A stretch of DNA of 64,000 nt from the NCBI GenBank assembly GCA_020634455.1, contig JACKBQ010000001.1, forward strand, positions 434,001 to 498,000. Reading direction: 5' to 3'. This DNA comes from Ardenticatenaceae bacterium (lineage in GTDB: Bacteria; Chloroflexota; Anaerolineae; Promineifilales; Promineifilaceae). Under the pieces are notes generated by a model, which searched no databases, was not told the origin of the DNA, and saw only the letters and a program-made list of their open reading frames with translations. This document shows, one piece after another, positions 43,000 through 50,972 of the stretch. Positions within the stretch are counted from its first letter, which is position 1. Each line of letters begins with the position of its first letter. The translations under genes were made by a program, and so were the position numbers.

Positions 43000-43464
43000 T
43001 TGCAAAGATTGTTAGCTGGCATCAGTGCAATTTTATTTGGGTTCCTTTTTATCTTGCCGTGGATATTAGTGCGCAAGGGAATTTATCACAGCTGGTATCT
43101 TGCCCATTTTGCTCCGCCATTTATTTGGGGTAGGGTTATCTATGCTTGGCCAATAAGCATTGTTTTCATCTCTATACCTATAGTAGCCCTATTACCGATA
43201 AATGATGACAAATTTACAAGTTTAATGGGGGCAATAAATATATTAGGGGTAATTTTAAGTATATATATGATTGGCTGGACGCCAAGGTGGGCAAAGCCAC
43301 CGTGGCAGCGATATCTAGAGGACCAGTACACTTGGTCGGAAATTCGCGGCACCTTCATTCCTGCGTGGCGCAAGATGGATCGGAAAGAATGGGCAACTCT
43401 GTTGGATAGTGAAGCTGGCATAAGAGAGCTGGTACGACGGGCACGGCAAAGTAAACAGGCATAA
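43000..43464 (+). CDS. Small membrane protein in AT-rich island
   Basis: About 154 residues from a TTG at 43000, which sits 9 nt after AGGAGG; a TTG at 42994 is too close to it. Three or four hydrophobic segments (LLAGISAILFGFLFILPWILV, AWPISIVFISIPIVALLPI, GAINILGVILSIYMIGW) lead to a soluble, basic C-terminal tail (WRKMDRKEWATLLDSEAGIRELVRRARQ). No family recognised. Base composition is more AT-rich than the neighbours and the gene lies between direct repeats, both signs of recent acquisition. Confidence 0.65.
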   Translation: MQRLLAGISAILFGFLFILPWILVRKGIYHSWYLAHFAPPFIWGRVIYAWPISIVFISIPIVALLPINDDKFTSLMGAINILGVILSIYMIGWTPRWAKPPWQRYLEDQYTWSEIRGTFIPAWRKMDRKEWATLLDSEAGIRELVRRARQSKQA

Positions 43465-43656
43465 AGTTGGATTCATGCGAATACGCATACATCATAAAGA
43501 CAACAACGAATTTTAGAAAGGAAAGAAGGGGGGTCTTTGCCATTGTGCATTGTTGATGTACGAAACGGCAGTACCCCATTCAGTACCAAGCCCCCTGCTG
43601 CGGTGAGGTCTTCTTGAGTTGCTGTGGCCGGCGTCCTCGCCGTGCCACTTTCTCGG

Positions 43657-43716
43657 CTAAATGCAAAAATCTGGCAGGACAAAGTAAGTGGCGCAGCCAG
43701 AGGCCGGGCCGCAGCC
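43657..43716. repeat. Right copy of about 60-bp direct repeat
   Basis: Partner of 42808-42868, with about three quarters of positions matching by eye. It is immediately preceded by GGCCGGCGTCCTCGCCGTGCC, which can pair with the repeat's GGCGCAGCCAGAGGCCGG end. Confidence 0.7.
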
Positions 43717-43719
43717 GAG

Positions 43720-44286
43720 CTATTCTAAAGGTCGAAAGCTGGCAACAATGGCTTCAAATTCCCCTAGATAATTGTCAAATTCACCAATTGGTGCTTGTAA
43801 TCTAATAATTAACATGTCTTGGGAGCGAACGATATAAACATCTTCGCATTTGACGTCATTGATTGTATAAATATGTCTTATAATTGGGTGTCCTCTTAAC
43901 TTATCTTCATCGAATGATATTTGACTGTATTTAAATTCTTCTGGGTTAAGTCTTGTTATCGATTGCATTCGCCACGAATGAACATCATGCAATGTTGCGT
44001 TGGATGCACTGGTTTGATAAATAAATATACTGAAGTTATTAAAGGTGTTCTTTGATAGCTGTAATTTTAGATCATCATTTCCTCTGTAACCATTCTCGCC
44101 ATACAGACTGATTTTCCATTTTGTAGGATAGTCTATGGAAAATCCATACAGGTCATGCGTAATCGTCGCGATTTCTTCTTCGTCGCGAATTAGAGGCCAG
44201 TACCCTAAGGCAATTGAAGCCAATAAGAACCAAACTATCACAAATATCAGTGAAGCTTTCCAACTAAGTTGAATGCGATTCTTCAT
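43720..44286 (-). CDS. Membrane-anchored protein of unknown function
   Basis: A 188-residue protein with one N-terminal membrane segment (ASLIFVIVWFLLASIALGYW) and an exported domain. The domain pattern (HDLYGFSIDYPTKWKISLYG at the start, FEAIVASFRPLE at the end) resembles PsbP/DUF1795-like small exported domains, whose strands often begin with a YGFSIxYPxxW motif. That resemblance is weak and no function is claimed. Codon use is strongly AT-rich compared with neighbouring genes. It starts inside a diverged copy of the GTCATGCTGA repeat. Confidence 0.6.
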   Translation of the reverse strand: MKNRIQLSWKASLIFVIVWFLLASIALGYWPLIRDEEEIATITHDLYGFSIDYPTKWKISLYGENGYRGNDDLKLQLSKNTFNNFSIFIYQTSASNATLHDVHSWRMQSITRLNPEEFKYSQISFDEDKLRGHPIIRHIYTINDVKCEDVYIVRSQDMLIIRLQAPIGEFDNYLGEFEAIVASFRPLE

Positions 44287-44361
44287 TGCGTTCGTTCCAT
44301 TCAGACTTGACCTGAGCTTGTCGAAGTAATGACAAATACAGTTTTGCCGATAAGCTAAAAA

Positions 44362-45594
44362 TCATTCACACGGCCGTTTCAACCCCGCCAAAATCCAGCA
44401 ATCCATTCCCTTATCCAGCCACGCCTGCGCGTCAATCCAGATGGCGTCAACCAGCAAATCCCAGTGCAGGTGGTTGCCCGTAGACAGTCCCGTCGTGCCC
44501 ACTTCACCCACAATTTGGCCCGGCGTCACCACATCCCCTGGTGCAACGGCGATGCTGGATAGGTGGTAAAAGCCGCTGTAAATCCCCAGCCCGTGATCAA
44601 TAATCACCGCGCCGCCCCGCACGTACAAAAATTCGGCCACAACGACGGTGCCCCCGGCCGGAGCCAGTACCGGCGTGCCGCCATACGCCGCAAAATCTAC
44701 GCCCTCGTGGTAGGTGCGGTACGGGCCGCCGTTGTAAGAGCGCCGTGCCCCAAACGTGGAGCTAATTTCCAAAAAGCTGTTGATCGGCAGTTGAAATGGC
44801 GCATCCCACTGCGCCAGGCCGCTGTTTTGCTCCCAAATTTCAAACAGGCGGGCGCGCTCTTCATCAATGGATTGTTGGTCAATTTGAGCGGCCGTTCCCG
44901 TGAGCGTGAGCTGCTGGTATTCCCAACTGATGGGGTCGCGGAACTGCCACGGCTGCCGCCAGGGTGGCGCATCGCCCACCTGGATGCTCAGCTCCGGCTG
45001 CTGTGTGCCAAAAAAGGCGCTGGTGCCAGTTAGCCCCACCAGGTAGCGCTCGTTGCTGAACACGTCCATTTCGTTGTTGCCGAGAACGGCCGTTACCACC
45101 CCCACATCCACCATCTCCCCCCGCAGCCCAATCGCCTGCCCCGGCACACCCACCAGCTGCGACACCTCCAGCGTGGCAAACCCGGCGGGCAGTTCGCGCG
45201 GCGTCCCCTCGGCTGCGGGGATGAAAATGGGCTGGTAGAGTGCGGGGCGGTGGGAAGTTGGCTGGCCGTTGCGCAGGGCGATAGTCCAAGGAGAACTGTT
45301 GTGGGAGACGGCCGTTTCCAGCAAATTCCCCCACGGTCGCAGAAAAATGCCGGTTTGGGGAACGGCCGTTTCTGGCAAGACCAACTCCGTGCCGATGGCT
45401 GGCTGGCGGGCCGGGTTGGGGTGTGGATTGAGCGATTGCAGCGTTTCCGGGCTGGTTTGGAACTGGAAAGCGAGCGCTTCCCAGGTGTCACCCGGTTGAA
45501 TTTGATAGGTGGCGAGCGTGGCTCCCTGAACGGCCGTTGCGTTCAGCATGGTGGCAAGTAGAATCCCCAAAAGCACAATCCGGGCAGGTTTCAT
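44362..45594 (-). CDS. LysM and M23 (LytM) peptidase
   Basis: A 410-residue secreted protein. The signal peptide is about residues 1-25 (LGILLATMLNATAVQGA). LysM is at about 28-74 (TYQIQPGDTWEALAFQFQTSPETLQSLNP), which binds peptidoglycan. The middle 100-270 region is beta-rich and unassigned. The C-terminal LytM/M23 zinc endopeptidase has YHEGVDFAAYGGTPVLAPAGGTVV (first His and Asp) and GNHLHWDL (HxH). All metal ligands are present, so the enzyme should cleave peptide cross-links. It is a single gene next to the pilin-like gene. Confidence 0.92.
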   Translation of the reverse strand: MKPARIVLLGILLATMLNATAVQGATLATYQIQPGDTWEALAFQFQTSPETLQSLNPHPNPARQPAIGTELVLPETAVPQTGIFLRPWGNLLETAVSHNSSPWTIALRNGQPTSHRPALYQPIFIPAAEGTPRELPAGFATLEVSQLVGVPGQAIGLRGEMVDVGVVTAVLGNNEMDVFSNERYLVGLTGTSAFFGTQQPELSIQVGDAPPWRQPWQFRDPISWEYQQLTLTGTAAQIDQQSIDEERARLFEIWEQNSGLAQWDAPFQLPINSFLEISSTFGARRSYNGGPYRTYHEGVDFAAYGGTPVLAPAGGTVVVAEFLYVRGGAVIIDHGLGIYSGFYHLSSIAVAPGDVVTPGQIVGEVGTTGLSTGNHLHWDLLVDAIWIDAQAWLDKGMDCWILAGLKRPCE

Positions 45595-45646
45595 GCCTGG
45601 ATTGTACTGGTTTCAGTGGGTTGGGGGAACGGCCGTTTCTGAGAAA

Positions 45647-46033
45647 TTAAGGAGAATCTGCAATCGGAGGGGTGGGCCAGGGCGTTGCTTCAGGGGCAAG
45701 AATCGGTTGCAGGGTGGGCATGGCGTGGAGAATTTGGTTTTCTTGGGGTGTGTTATCCAGTTGGCTAGTCTCAGTGCCGTTGAATCGCGCAACAAGGCCG
45801 CCACCCGGTTGTGCAGTAAGCAGATCGCCGCCAAACGTAAACATGAAACCACCCAACATGACCACCAGCAGGCACCCTACGATGACCACACTGAGCCAGG
45901 TTGGTATGCGCCGTTTGCTAAGGGCTGGCTTGGGCAATGTTGAAGATTCGAGGTTGTTTTCGTCAATTCCTGCCCGTAACCTGGTCATTTCTACCTCAAC
46001 GGGTGGCGGCGGTGTCGTTTGAGTTTCGCTCAT
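45647..46033 (-). CDS. Single-pass membrane protein of unknown function
   Basis: A 128-residue protein with a Pro/Thr-rich N-terminal cytoplasmic part, a membrane segment (WLSVVIVGCLLVVMLGGFMFTF) and a low-complexity exterior tail rich in Pro and Gln. A GTG one codon upstream is an alternative start. It lies 15 nt downstream of the pilin fusion on the same strand, so it is probably in the same operon and may help assemble or anchor that protein. No family recognised. Confidence 0.55.
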   Translation of the reverse strand: MSETQTTPPPPVEVEMTRLRAGIDENNLESSTLPKPALSKRRIPTWLSVVIVGCLLVVMLGGFMFTFGGDLLTAQPGGGLVARFNGTETSQLDNTPQENQILHAMPTLQPILAPEATPWPTPPIADSP

Positions 46034-46048
46034 CACAAATTACCTCAA

Positions 46049-47317
46049 TTAGTCATCACGATTGTTATTGTGATTATTCCCCCGGTTGCTCTCGTTGTCT
46101 TCGTCCTCATGCTCATCTTCATAATCATTGTCATCTTCATCATCCTCGCCATCTTCACCAATTTTGATGGTGATTTCGGTTTGGCTGGGGGTTTCCAATC
46201 TTCTGGACCAGTAATCATCGCCCCGGTAATCGGCGCGTATTTTGAATTCGCCAGCAGGTAGGATGAGGACAACATAACCACTGTTGTTAGTTTTGTCGTG
46301 AACCCCGATGTATTCGCCATCTGTTGTAAAGGCATAGACGTTGATGTTTTTTAACGGCCGTTCGCGATCATCCACAACATACACCCGCACGGTGGCCTCA
46401 GGGATTTCGATGCTGGCTTCTTTGCCGTTGGCGGTCGTCACCACGCCAGACCAATATTCCCTGGCCTGATGATCGCCACGAAATTTGTAGGGGCCAGGGG
46501 GCAAATAGAGGGTCACGCGCCCGGTGTTATCCGTTTCACCATGCACGCCTGCATAATCGCCATTGGGGGTGAAGGCGTAAACGCCTACGCCGCTAATGCC
46601 AGCGCCGTGCCCATTGTTGGCAAAAACAGTGATTCCTTGCTGCTGGGCGGTAATGAAAGCGGTGTTCGATCCCGGTATTTCTGTGGTTTCAGACCAATAT
46701 TCTGCGGCGTGGTATTCGGCGCGAAACTTAAATGCGCCTTCCGGCAGTTGGAAATTGACAAACCCGTCCTCATCGGTGTCGCCACTCAGGTCAAGATATT
46801 CATCCTCGTCTGTGTAAACGGTAACGTGGACGCCAGCAATACCCGCGCTACTGCTATCAACGACCTGGATGGTAAACGGCCGTTTATTTGCCAAAATCAC
46901 CGTCTGCCATTCATTTTGCCACTCTAGCTTGCCAGACCAGTAAATTTGTTCCTGATATTCCCCTCTAAAGGTGTAACTGCCCGCTGGCAGCTCTGCAAAA
47001 GAGGCCACCCCCTTGCTGTTTGTCGTGCTGGTAATGTTTAGCGCTTGTCCTGCCGCATCGTGGACGGAAATGGGCACATTGGCCAGCCCAACGTAGTTGT
47101 AATCCATCACCGTCACCAGAATAGCTTCATGCACTTCGCCTTGAGTGGTTGGTTCATTTTCTGCTGGTGTTTGGTTGGTAATTCGGCTAAAAGCATCCCC
47201 AATTTGTGGCCCCAAAAGTGTGAGCCCTACCACGCCAATGCCCGCCACTAAAACCAAAAGTAGCGCATATTCAACCTGACTTTGTCCTGTTTGTTTGATT
47301 TTCTGGAGGGGATTCAT
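46049..47317 (-). CDS. Flp/TadE-type pilin N-terminus fused to four Ig-like (CnaB/SpaA-like) repeats
   Basis: A 422-residue protein from the ATG at 47315-47317 (GCAAGGTAGAATC upstream). Residues 7-45 (IKQTGQSQVEYALLLVLVAGIGVVG) have the class IVb (Flp) prepilin pattern: a Gly before the cleavage point, then Gln-Ser, Glu and a hydrophobic stem. Four repeats of about 85 residues follow, each ending with a YxFR(G/A)(E/D)(Y/H)...YWS motif (YTFRGEYQEQIYWSG; FKFRAEYHAAEYWSE; YKFRGDHQAREYWSG; FKIRADYRGDDYWSR). They resemble prealbumin/CnaB beta-sandwich modules. The tail is Asp/Glu/Asn-rich. Standard Flp pilins have only about 60 residues, so this looks like a pilin-anchored adhesin. No tad gene is nearby. 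Confidence 0.75.
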   Translation of the reverse strand: MNPLQKIKQTGQSQVEYALLLVLVAGIGVVGLTLLGPQIGDAFSRITNQTPAENEPTTQGEVHEAILVTVMDYNYVGLANVPISVHDAAGQALNITSTTNSKGVASFAELPAGSYTFRGEYQEQIYWSGKLEWQNEWQTVILANKRPFTIQVVDSSSAGIAGVHVTVYTDEDEYLDLSGDTDEDGFVNFQLPEGAFKFRAEYHAAEYWSETTEIPGSNTAFITAQQQGITVFANNGHGAGISGVGVYAFTPNGDYAGVHGETDNTGRVTLYLPPGPYKFRGDHQAREYWSGVVTTANGKEASIEIPEATVRVYVVDDRERPLKNINVYAFTTDGEYIGVHDKTNNSGYVVLILPAGEFKIRADYRGDDYWSRRLETPSQTEITIKIGEDGEDDEDDNDYEDEHEDEDNESNRGNNHNNNRDD

Positions 47318-47356
47318 GATTCTACCTTGCTTTTCATAAACATGAGTTAACAATTT

Positions 47357-47440
47357 TCATAGTAATGTAGCAACTCCCAAATAAGTTCTCTCTAGGAATT
47401 TGTTACCGCCAAGTTCCCAACCCTCTAGGCATTTAGTCAT
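47357..47440 (-). CDS. Candidate 27-residue leader ORF upstream of the pilin fusion
   Basis: ATG at 47438-47440, preceded by AAAGGAG with 8 nt spacing, then 26 codons, then TGA. The sequence starts MTKCLEGWELGGNKFLERTY. It lies in the 282-bp leader of the pilin gene, whose ATG is 39 nt beyond the stop. A good ribosome site is the only support; it could be an attenuator peptide or chance. Confidence 0.3.
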   Translation of the reverse strand: MTKCLEGWELGGNKFLERTYLGVATLL

Positions 47441-47599
47441 TTCTGTGCTCCTTTCGGCCTAAATTTCGGCACCTCAGGATTTAGTGAAGAACGTGCTACC
47501 AAAACCATTGACATCAATGACGCACTGTGTTATAAAGTTTGCCATAGTTCGCAGGTAATATATTGGTCATTTTGACCAAACTAAATTAACAAAAAGCAC

Positions 47600-48103
47600 A
47601 TGCAAACGATTTATTTGGGATTGGGCACAAATTTGGGTGACCGCGCCGCCAATTTGCAGGCAGCGATTCAAGGGCTGGCTGAGAAGTTGGTGATTGCGGC
47701 CGTTTCCCCCATTTACCAAACGCCGCCGTGGGGCGTCACCGACCAGCCCGACTTTTTGAATCTTTGCCTCGCAGCCAAAACTAATTTGCCCCCTGTAGAA
47801 CTGCTCACTTTTGTCAAAAATCTGGAAGTTGAATTGGGTCGCCAGCCCGCCAAACGGTGGGGGCCACGCCTCATCGACATCGACATCCTTTTTTACGCCA
47901 ACCAACTCATTGAAACCGAAAACATGACCATTCCGCACCCGCGACTGGCGGAACGCGCCTTTGTGCTGCGGCCGTTGGCCGACATAGCCCCCGATTTTGT
48001 GCATCCCGCGCTGGGCGAGACGATGGCGGATTTGGCGGAAAAAGTAGGGGATGTGGGAATACGGCCGTATCCACAAACCATTGCCCTGCAACCAGCCAGC
48101 TAA
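47600..48103 (+). CDS. folK: 2-amino-4-hydroxy-6-hydroxymethyldihydropteridine pyrophosphokinase
   Basis: A 167-residue HPPK, which transfers pyrophosphate from ATP to hydroxymethyl-dihydropterin. IYLGLGTNLGDRAANLQAAI, SPIYQTPPWGVTDQPDFLNLC, GRQPAKRWGPRLIDIDILFY (the HPPK signature with the two Mg Asp residues) and PHPRLAERAFVLRPLADIAP are all intact. It is the first of the folate genes; folP lies 0.8 kb downstream with a TetR regulator between them. Confidence 0.95.
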   Translation: MQTIYLGLGTNLGDRAANLQAAIQGLAEKLVIAAVSPIYQTPPWGVTDQPDFLNLCLAAKTNLPPVELLTFVKNLEVELGRQPAKRWGPRLIDIDILFYANQLIETENMTIPHPRLAERAFVLRPLADIAPDFVHPALGETMADLAEKVGDVGIRPYPQTIALQPAS

Positions 48104-48123
48104 AATTTTTTAGCTCGAAAAAA

Positions 48124-48152
48124 AGTCATTACTCAAAAAATGAGTGACGACT
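48124..48152. promoter_or_regulatory. Candidate TetR operator
   Basis: AGTCATTACTCA (48124-48135) and TGAGTGACGACT (48141-48152) form an inverted repeat with 10 of 12 matches around an AAAAA centre. It is 16 nt before the TetR start codon, which suits self-repression. Confidence 0.55.
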
Positions 48153-48167
48153 CAAAAAGAAAAACTT

Positions 48168-48788
48168 ATGCTAGAAACTGAAACCACTACCCGCCGAGAA
48201 CGCCGCATCGCCGCCCGCAAGGCGCAACTTTTGGATGCCGCTGCCCAGGTGTTCAGCCAAAAAGGGTACGAAAAAGCAACCACCAAAGAAATCGCGGAAC
48301 TGGCCGACGTGTCCGAGGGCACACTATTTAACTACTTCGCCACCAAGCGCGAACTGCTCATCGGCGTGGCCAAGGCGTATGCCGACGAAGTTGCCGCCGA
48401 CATCGAATCGGTGCAGGGCGAGACGTTTGAGGACATGCTGGCTCAGCTTGCAGCCAACCGCTTCCGGCGCGGGCGCGAGCGACGGCTGTTCATGCTCTTC
48501 CTGTACGAATCCCGCCTGAACGCTGACGTGCATCAATATTACGTGCAGGAAGCGCTGCACCGCATCATTGACGTGCTGGAGCAGCGGCTAACGGCGCTGA
48601 TTGACGCTGGCGTGATGCGCCCCGTCGATCCAGCCCTCACCGCCCGTATGATGAGCGCCACCACGATGGGTTTTGCCGCTCTGTTTGAGCTAGGTGTCTC
48701 GATGGGCACCACCTCGCCGGAAACATTGGGAGCGGCCGTTACGGATATTCATTTGAATGGTTTGCGCAATGGAGCGAGTGAAAAGTAA
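48168..48788 (+). CDS. TetR-family transcriptional regulator
   Basis: A 206-residue repressor from the ATG at 48168. The HTH region is ARKAQLLDAAAQVFSQKGYEKATTKEIAELADVSEGTLFNYFATKRELLIGVA, close to the TetR consensus. The C-terminal ligand domain (about 70-200) is all-helical and unassigned. The position of the operator-like repeat 16 nt upstream supports autoregulation. It lies between folK and folP, which may be accidental, since its start is separated from folK by only 64 nt and could belong to the same transcript. Confidence 0.9.
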   Translation: MLETETTTRRERRIAARKAQLLDAAAQVFSQKGYEKATTKEIAELADVSEGTLFNYFATKRELLIGVAKAYADEVAADIESVQGETFEDMLAQLAANRFRRGRERRLFMLFLYESRLNADVHQYYVQEALHRIIDVLEQRLTALIDAGVMRPVDPALTARMMSATTMGFAALFELGVSMGTTSPETLGAAVTDIHLNGLRNGASEK

Positions 48789-48845
48789 AAAGTGAAAAGT
48801 GATAAGTGGGGTTCACTTTTTTACTTTTCACTTATCACTTTTTAC
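48783..48845. repeat. Hairpin of the GTGAAAAGTGATAAG family
   Basis: AAGTAAAAAGTGAAAAGTGATAAGTG faces CACTTATCACTTTTTAC arms after TTCACTTTTTTACTTTTCA. It covers the end of tetR and the spacer to folP. Confidence 0.8.
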
Positions 48846-48871
48846 TAACAAATTTGTAAAGCGATAGAGAC

Positions 48872-49720
48872 ATGTTCAATTGGGGCACAAAAACGTACGT
48901 CATGGGCATCTTAAACGTCACACCAGATAGCTTTTCCGGCGATGGCATTTTGCAGCGCGACGACCAAATTGCCGCTGCGGTCGCCCAGGCCCAGCAGTTT
49001 GCCGCCGACGGTGCGGACATCATCGACATTGGCGGGGAGAGTACCCGCCCCGGTAGCACGCCCGTCACCGAGGCGGAGGAGTTGGCCCGCGTGATTCCCG
49101 TGATTGAGGCCGTGAGAGCGGTAATTTCGCTGCCCATCTCCGTAGACACCTACCGCGCCAACGTGGCTGAGGCCGCTTTGGCCGCCGGGGCTAGCTGGAT
49201 CAACGACGTCTGGGGCTTTCGCATGGATTCCCACATTGCCCAGGTGGCGGCAGAAGCCAACTGCCCCGTGGTGCTGATGCACAATCGCAGCAAACCAAAA
49301 GACGTGGCTCAGGAAGAACGGCTCGGCGGCCGGTACGTGGGCATCGTGTACAACGATCTCATCGAAGACATCAAGCGGGAGCTGGGCGAAAGTGTTGCAT
49401 TGGCGCGGCAAGCTGGCGTCAAGGAAGAAAATATCATTTTGGACCCTGGTGTGGGCTTTGGCAAAACCGTTGCCCAAAATTTACAGCTTGTGAACCAACT
49501 GGATCAGTTCAAAACGATGGGATTCCCCATTTTGTTAGGCACCTCGCGCAAATCGTTTATTGGCTACACGCTCGATTTGCCGCCGGAGGAACGGCTGGAA
49601 GGCACGGCCGCGACCGTGGCCATCGGCATTGACCGTGGGGCAGACATTGTGCGGGTGCATGATGTGAAATCAATTGTGCGGCTGGCAAAAATGACAGACG
49701 CGATTATTCGTTCAGTTTAA
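48872..49720 (+). CDS. folP: Dihydropteroate synthase
   Basis: A 282-residue TIM-barrel enzyme condensing p-aminobenzoate with dihydropterin pyrophosphate. VMGILNVTPDSFSGDG and GADIIDIGGESTRPGSTPV are the two PROSITE-type signatures. PISVDTYRANVAEAALAAGASWINDVWGF, NIILDPGVGFGKT and LLGTSRKSFIGYTLDLPPEERLEGTAAT complete the active site. The organism therefore makes folate de novo and has the usual sulfonamide target. Confidence 0.95.
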   Translation: MFNWGTKTYVMGILNVTPDSFSGDGILQRDDQIAAAVAQAQQFAADGADIIDIGGESTRPGSTPVTEAEELARVIPVIEAVRAVISLPISVDTYRANVAEAALAAGASWINDVWGFRMDSHIAQVAAEANCPVVLMHNRSKPKDVAQEERLGGRYVGIVYNDLIEDIKRELGESVALARQAGVKEENIILDPGVGFGKTVAQNLQLVNQLDQFKTMGFPILLGTSRKSFIGYTLDLPPEERLEGTAATVAIGIDRGADIVRVHDVKSIVRLAKMTDAIIRSV

Positions 49721-49722
49721 CA

Positions 49723-49762
49723 GGGGGTCAGCCCCAAAATCTTAGCCTGGGGCTTCAGCCCC
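49723..49762. repeat. GGGGGTCAGCCCC palindromic element
   Basis: GGGGG..AGCCCCA faces TGGGGCT..AGCCCCC in the 62-bp spacer between folP and the first acyl-CoA dehydrogenase. It may act as a terminator, although no T run follows. Confidence 0.6.
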
Positions 49763-49782
49763 CGGAAAAGGGAGCATAAAAG

Positions 49783-50874
49783 ATGTTAGATTTTCGCTTA
49801 GATGAAGAACAGAAGATGCTAACCGATGCTATTGCCCGTTACGCCAACGAGCGGATGCGCAAGGTGTTTCGGGATGCGGAGGAAGACGGCAGTATTCCTC
49901 CCGAGGTCGTTCAGGCAGGCTGGGAACTGGGCATTTTGCCCACCGGATTGCCGGAAGCGTACGGCGGCTTTGGCGAGTACACGGCACTGACGGGCGTGCT
50001 GGCCAGCGAAGCGCTTGCCTGGGGCGATCTGGCCATCGCCCTCAACGTGATGGTGCCGAATCTGGTTGCCGTGCCGGTGATGCTGTGCGGTACCGAGGCG
50101 CAAAAAGAGGCGTACCTGCCCCAATTTTGCGACGAGGCGATGCCTGCCATGACGGCCGCCTTCACCGAACCCATCGTCAAATTTGACCCGTACAAGTTGC
50201 AGACAACGGCCGTTCGCGATGGCGAGGCGTATGTGCTGAATGGGACAAAAACGGCCGTGCCCCTGGCAGAAATGGCCGAACTCATCCTGGTCTACGCCAA
50301 TGAAGACGGCAAAACGCAAACATTCCTCGTGCCTGCTGACGCCGCTGGCTTGTCCATCGACAAAAAAGCCAAGCTGATGGGCATCAAGGGGCTGCCCACC
50401 TTCAAAGTCACGCTGGCCGCCTGCCGTATTCCGGCTGAAAACAAGTTGGGCGGCGACGAAGGCATCGACTTTGGCCTGATTTTGAACCACAGCCGGATTG
50501 CCCTGGGCGCAGCGGCCGTCGGCGTGGCCCGCGCAGGCTACGAGTATGCGCTCGATTACGCTAAGCAGCGTGTCCAGTTTGGCGAACCGATTGCTCACAA
50601 GCAATCCATCGCCTTCATGCTGGCCGACATGGCCACCGACATTGACGAGGCCCGCCTGCTGGTGTGGGAAGCGGCCTGGCAGATGGACCAGGGCAAGGAC
50701 ATCACCCGTGACGCCACGCTGATGAAGCAGCGCGTGGATGACATTGTGGTGCAGGTGGCCGACCGGGCGCTTCAAGTGCTGGGCGGCTACGGCTACATCC
50801 GCGAATATCCGGTGGAGCTCTGGCTGCGCAATGCCCGTGGCTTTGCCTCATTTGATGGACTGGCGATTGTGTAA
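49783..50874 (+). CDS. Acyl-CoA dehydrogenase family protein with altered catalytic Glu
   Basis: A 363-residue flavoprotein with the three-domain ACAD fold. ITRDATLMKQRVDDIVVQVADRALQVLGGYGYIREYPVE is the C-terminal FAD/subunit signature. The usual catalytic segment IYEGTxQI is replaced by ASFDGLAIV at the very C-terminus, so Glu becomes Asp and the last helix is missing (ordinary family length about 380). It may still act or may be a partner subunit of the next gene. It is the first gene of a beta-oxidation operon, 98 nt before the second dehydrogenase. Confidence 0.88.
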   Translation: MLDFRLDEEQKMLTDAIARYANERMRKVFRDAEEDGSIPPEVVQAGWELGILPTGLPEAYGGFGEYTALTGVLASEALAWGDLAIALNVMVPNLVAVPVMLCGTEAQKEAYLPQFCDEAMPAMTAAFTEPIVKFDPYKLQTTAVRDGEAYVLNGTKTAVPLAEMAELILVYANEDGKTQTFLVPADAAGLSIDKKAKLMGIKGLPTFKVTLAACRIPAENKLGGDEGIDFGLILNHSRIALGAAAVGVARAGYEYALDYAKQRVQFGEPIAHKQSIAFMLADMATDIDEARLLVWEAAWQMDQGKDITRDATLMKQRVDDIVVQVADRALQVLGGYGYIREYPVELWLRNARGFASFDGLAIV

Positions 50875-50950
50875 TTGGGTAATTGAGTAATTAGGTAATT
50901 GGGTAATTGAAAAATTACTAATTACTAAATTACAAATTACTTAATTACTT
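50871..50950. repeat. Hairpin of the GTAATTGGGTAATTG family
   Basis: GTAATTGGGTAATTGAGTAA units face ATTACTAAATTACAAATTAC units. It fills most of the spacer between the two dehydrogenase genes. Confidence 0.8.
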
Positions 50951-50972
50951 CGTAAAAAACGGAGTAGACAAA

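Noticed and set aside
47354..47599. Riboswitch in the leader of the pilin fusion (GGCC/CCTAAA-like pieces recalled c-di-GMP aptamers)
   Set aside because: The core motifs of the GEMM aptamer are not in order, and no consistent fold could be drawn.
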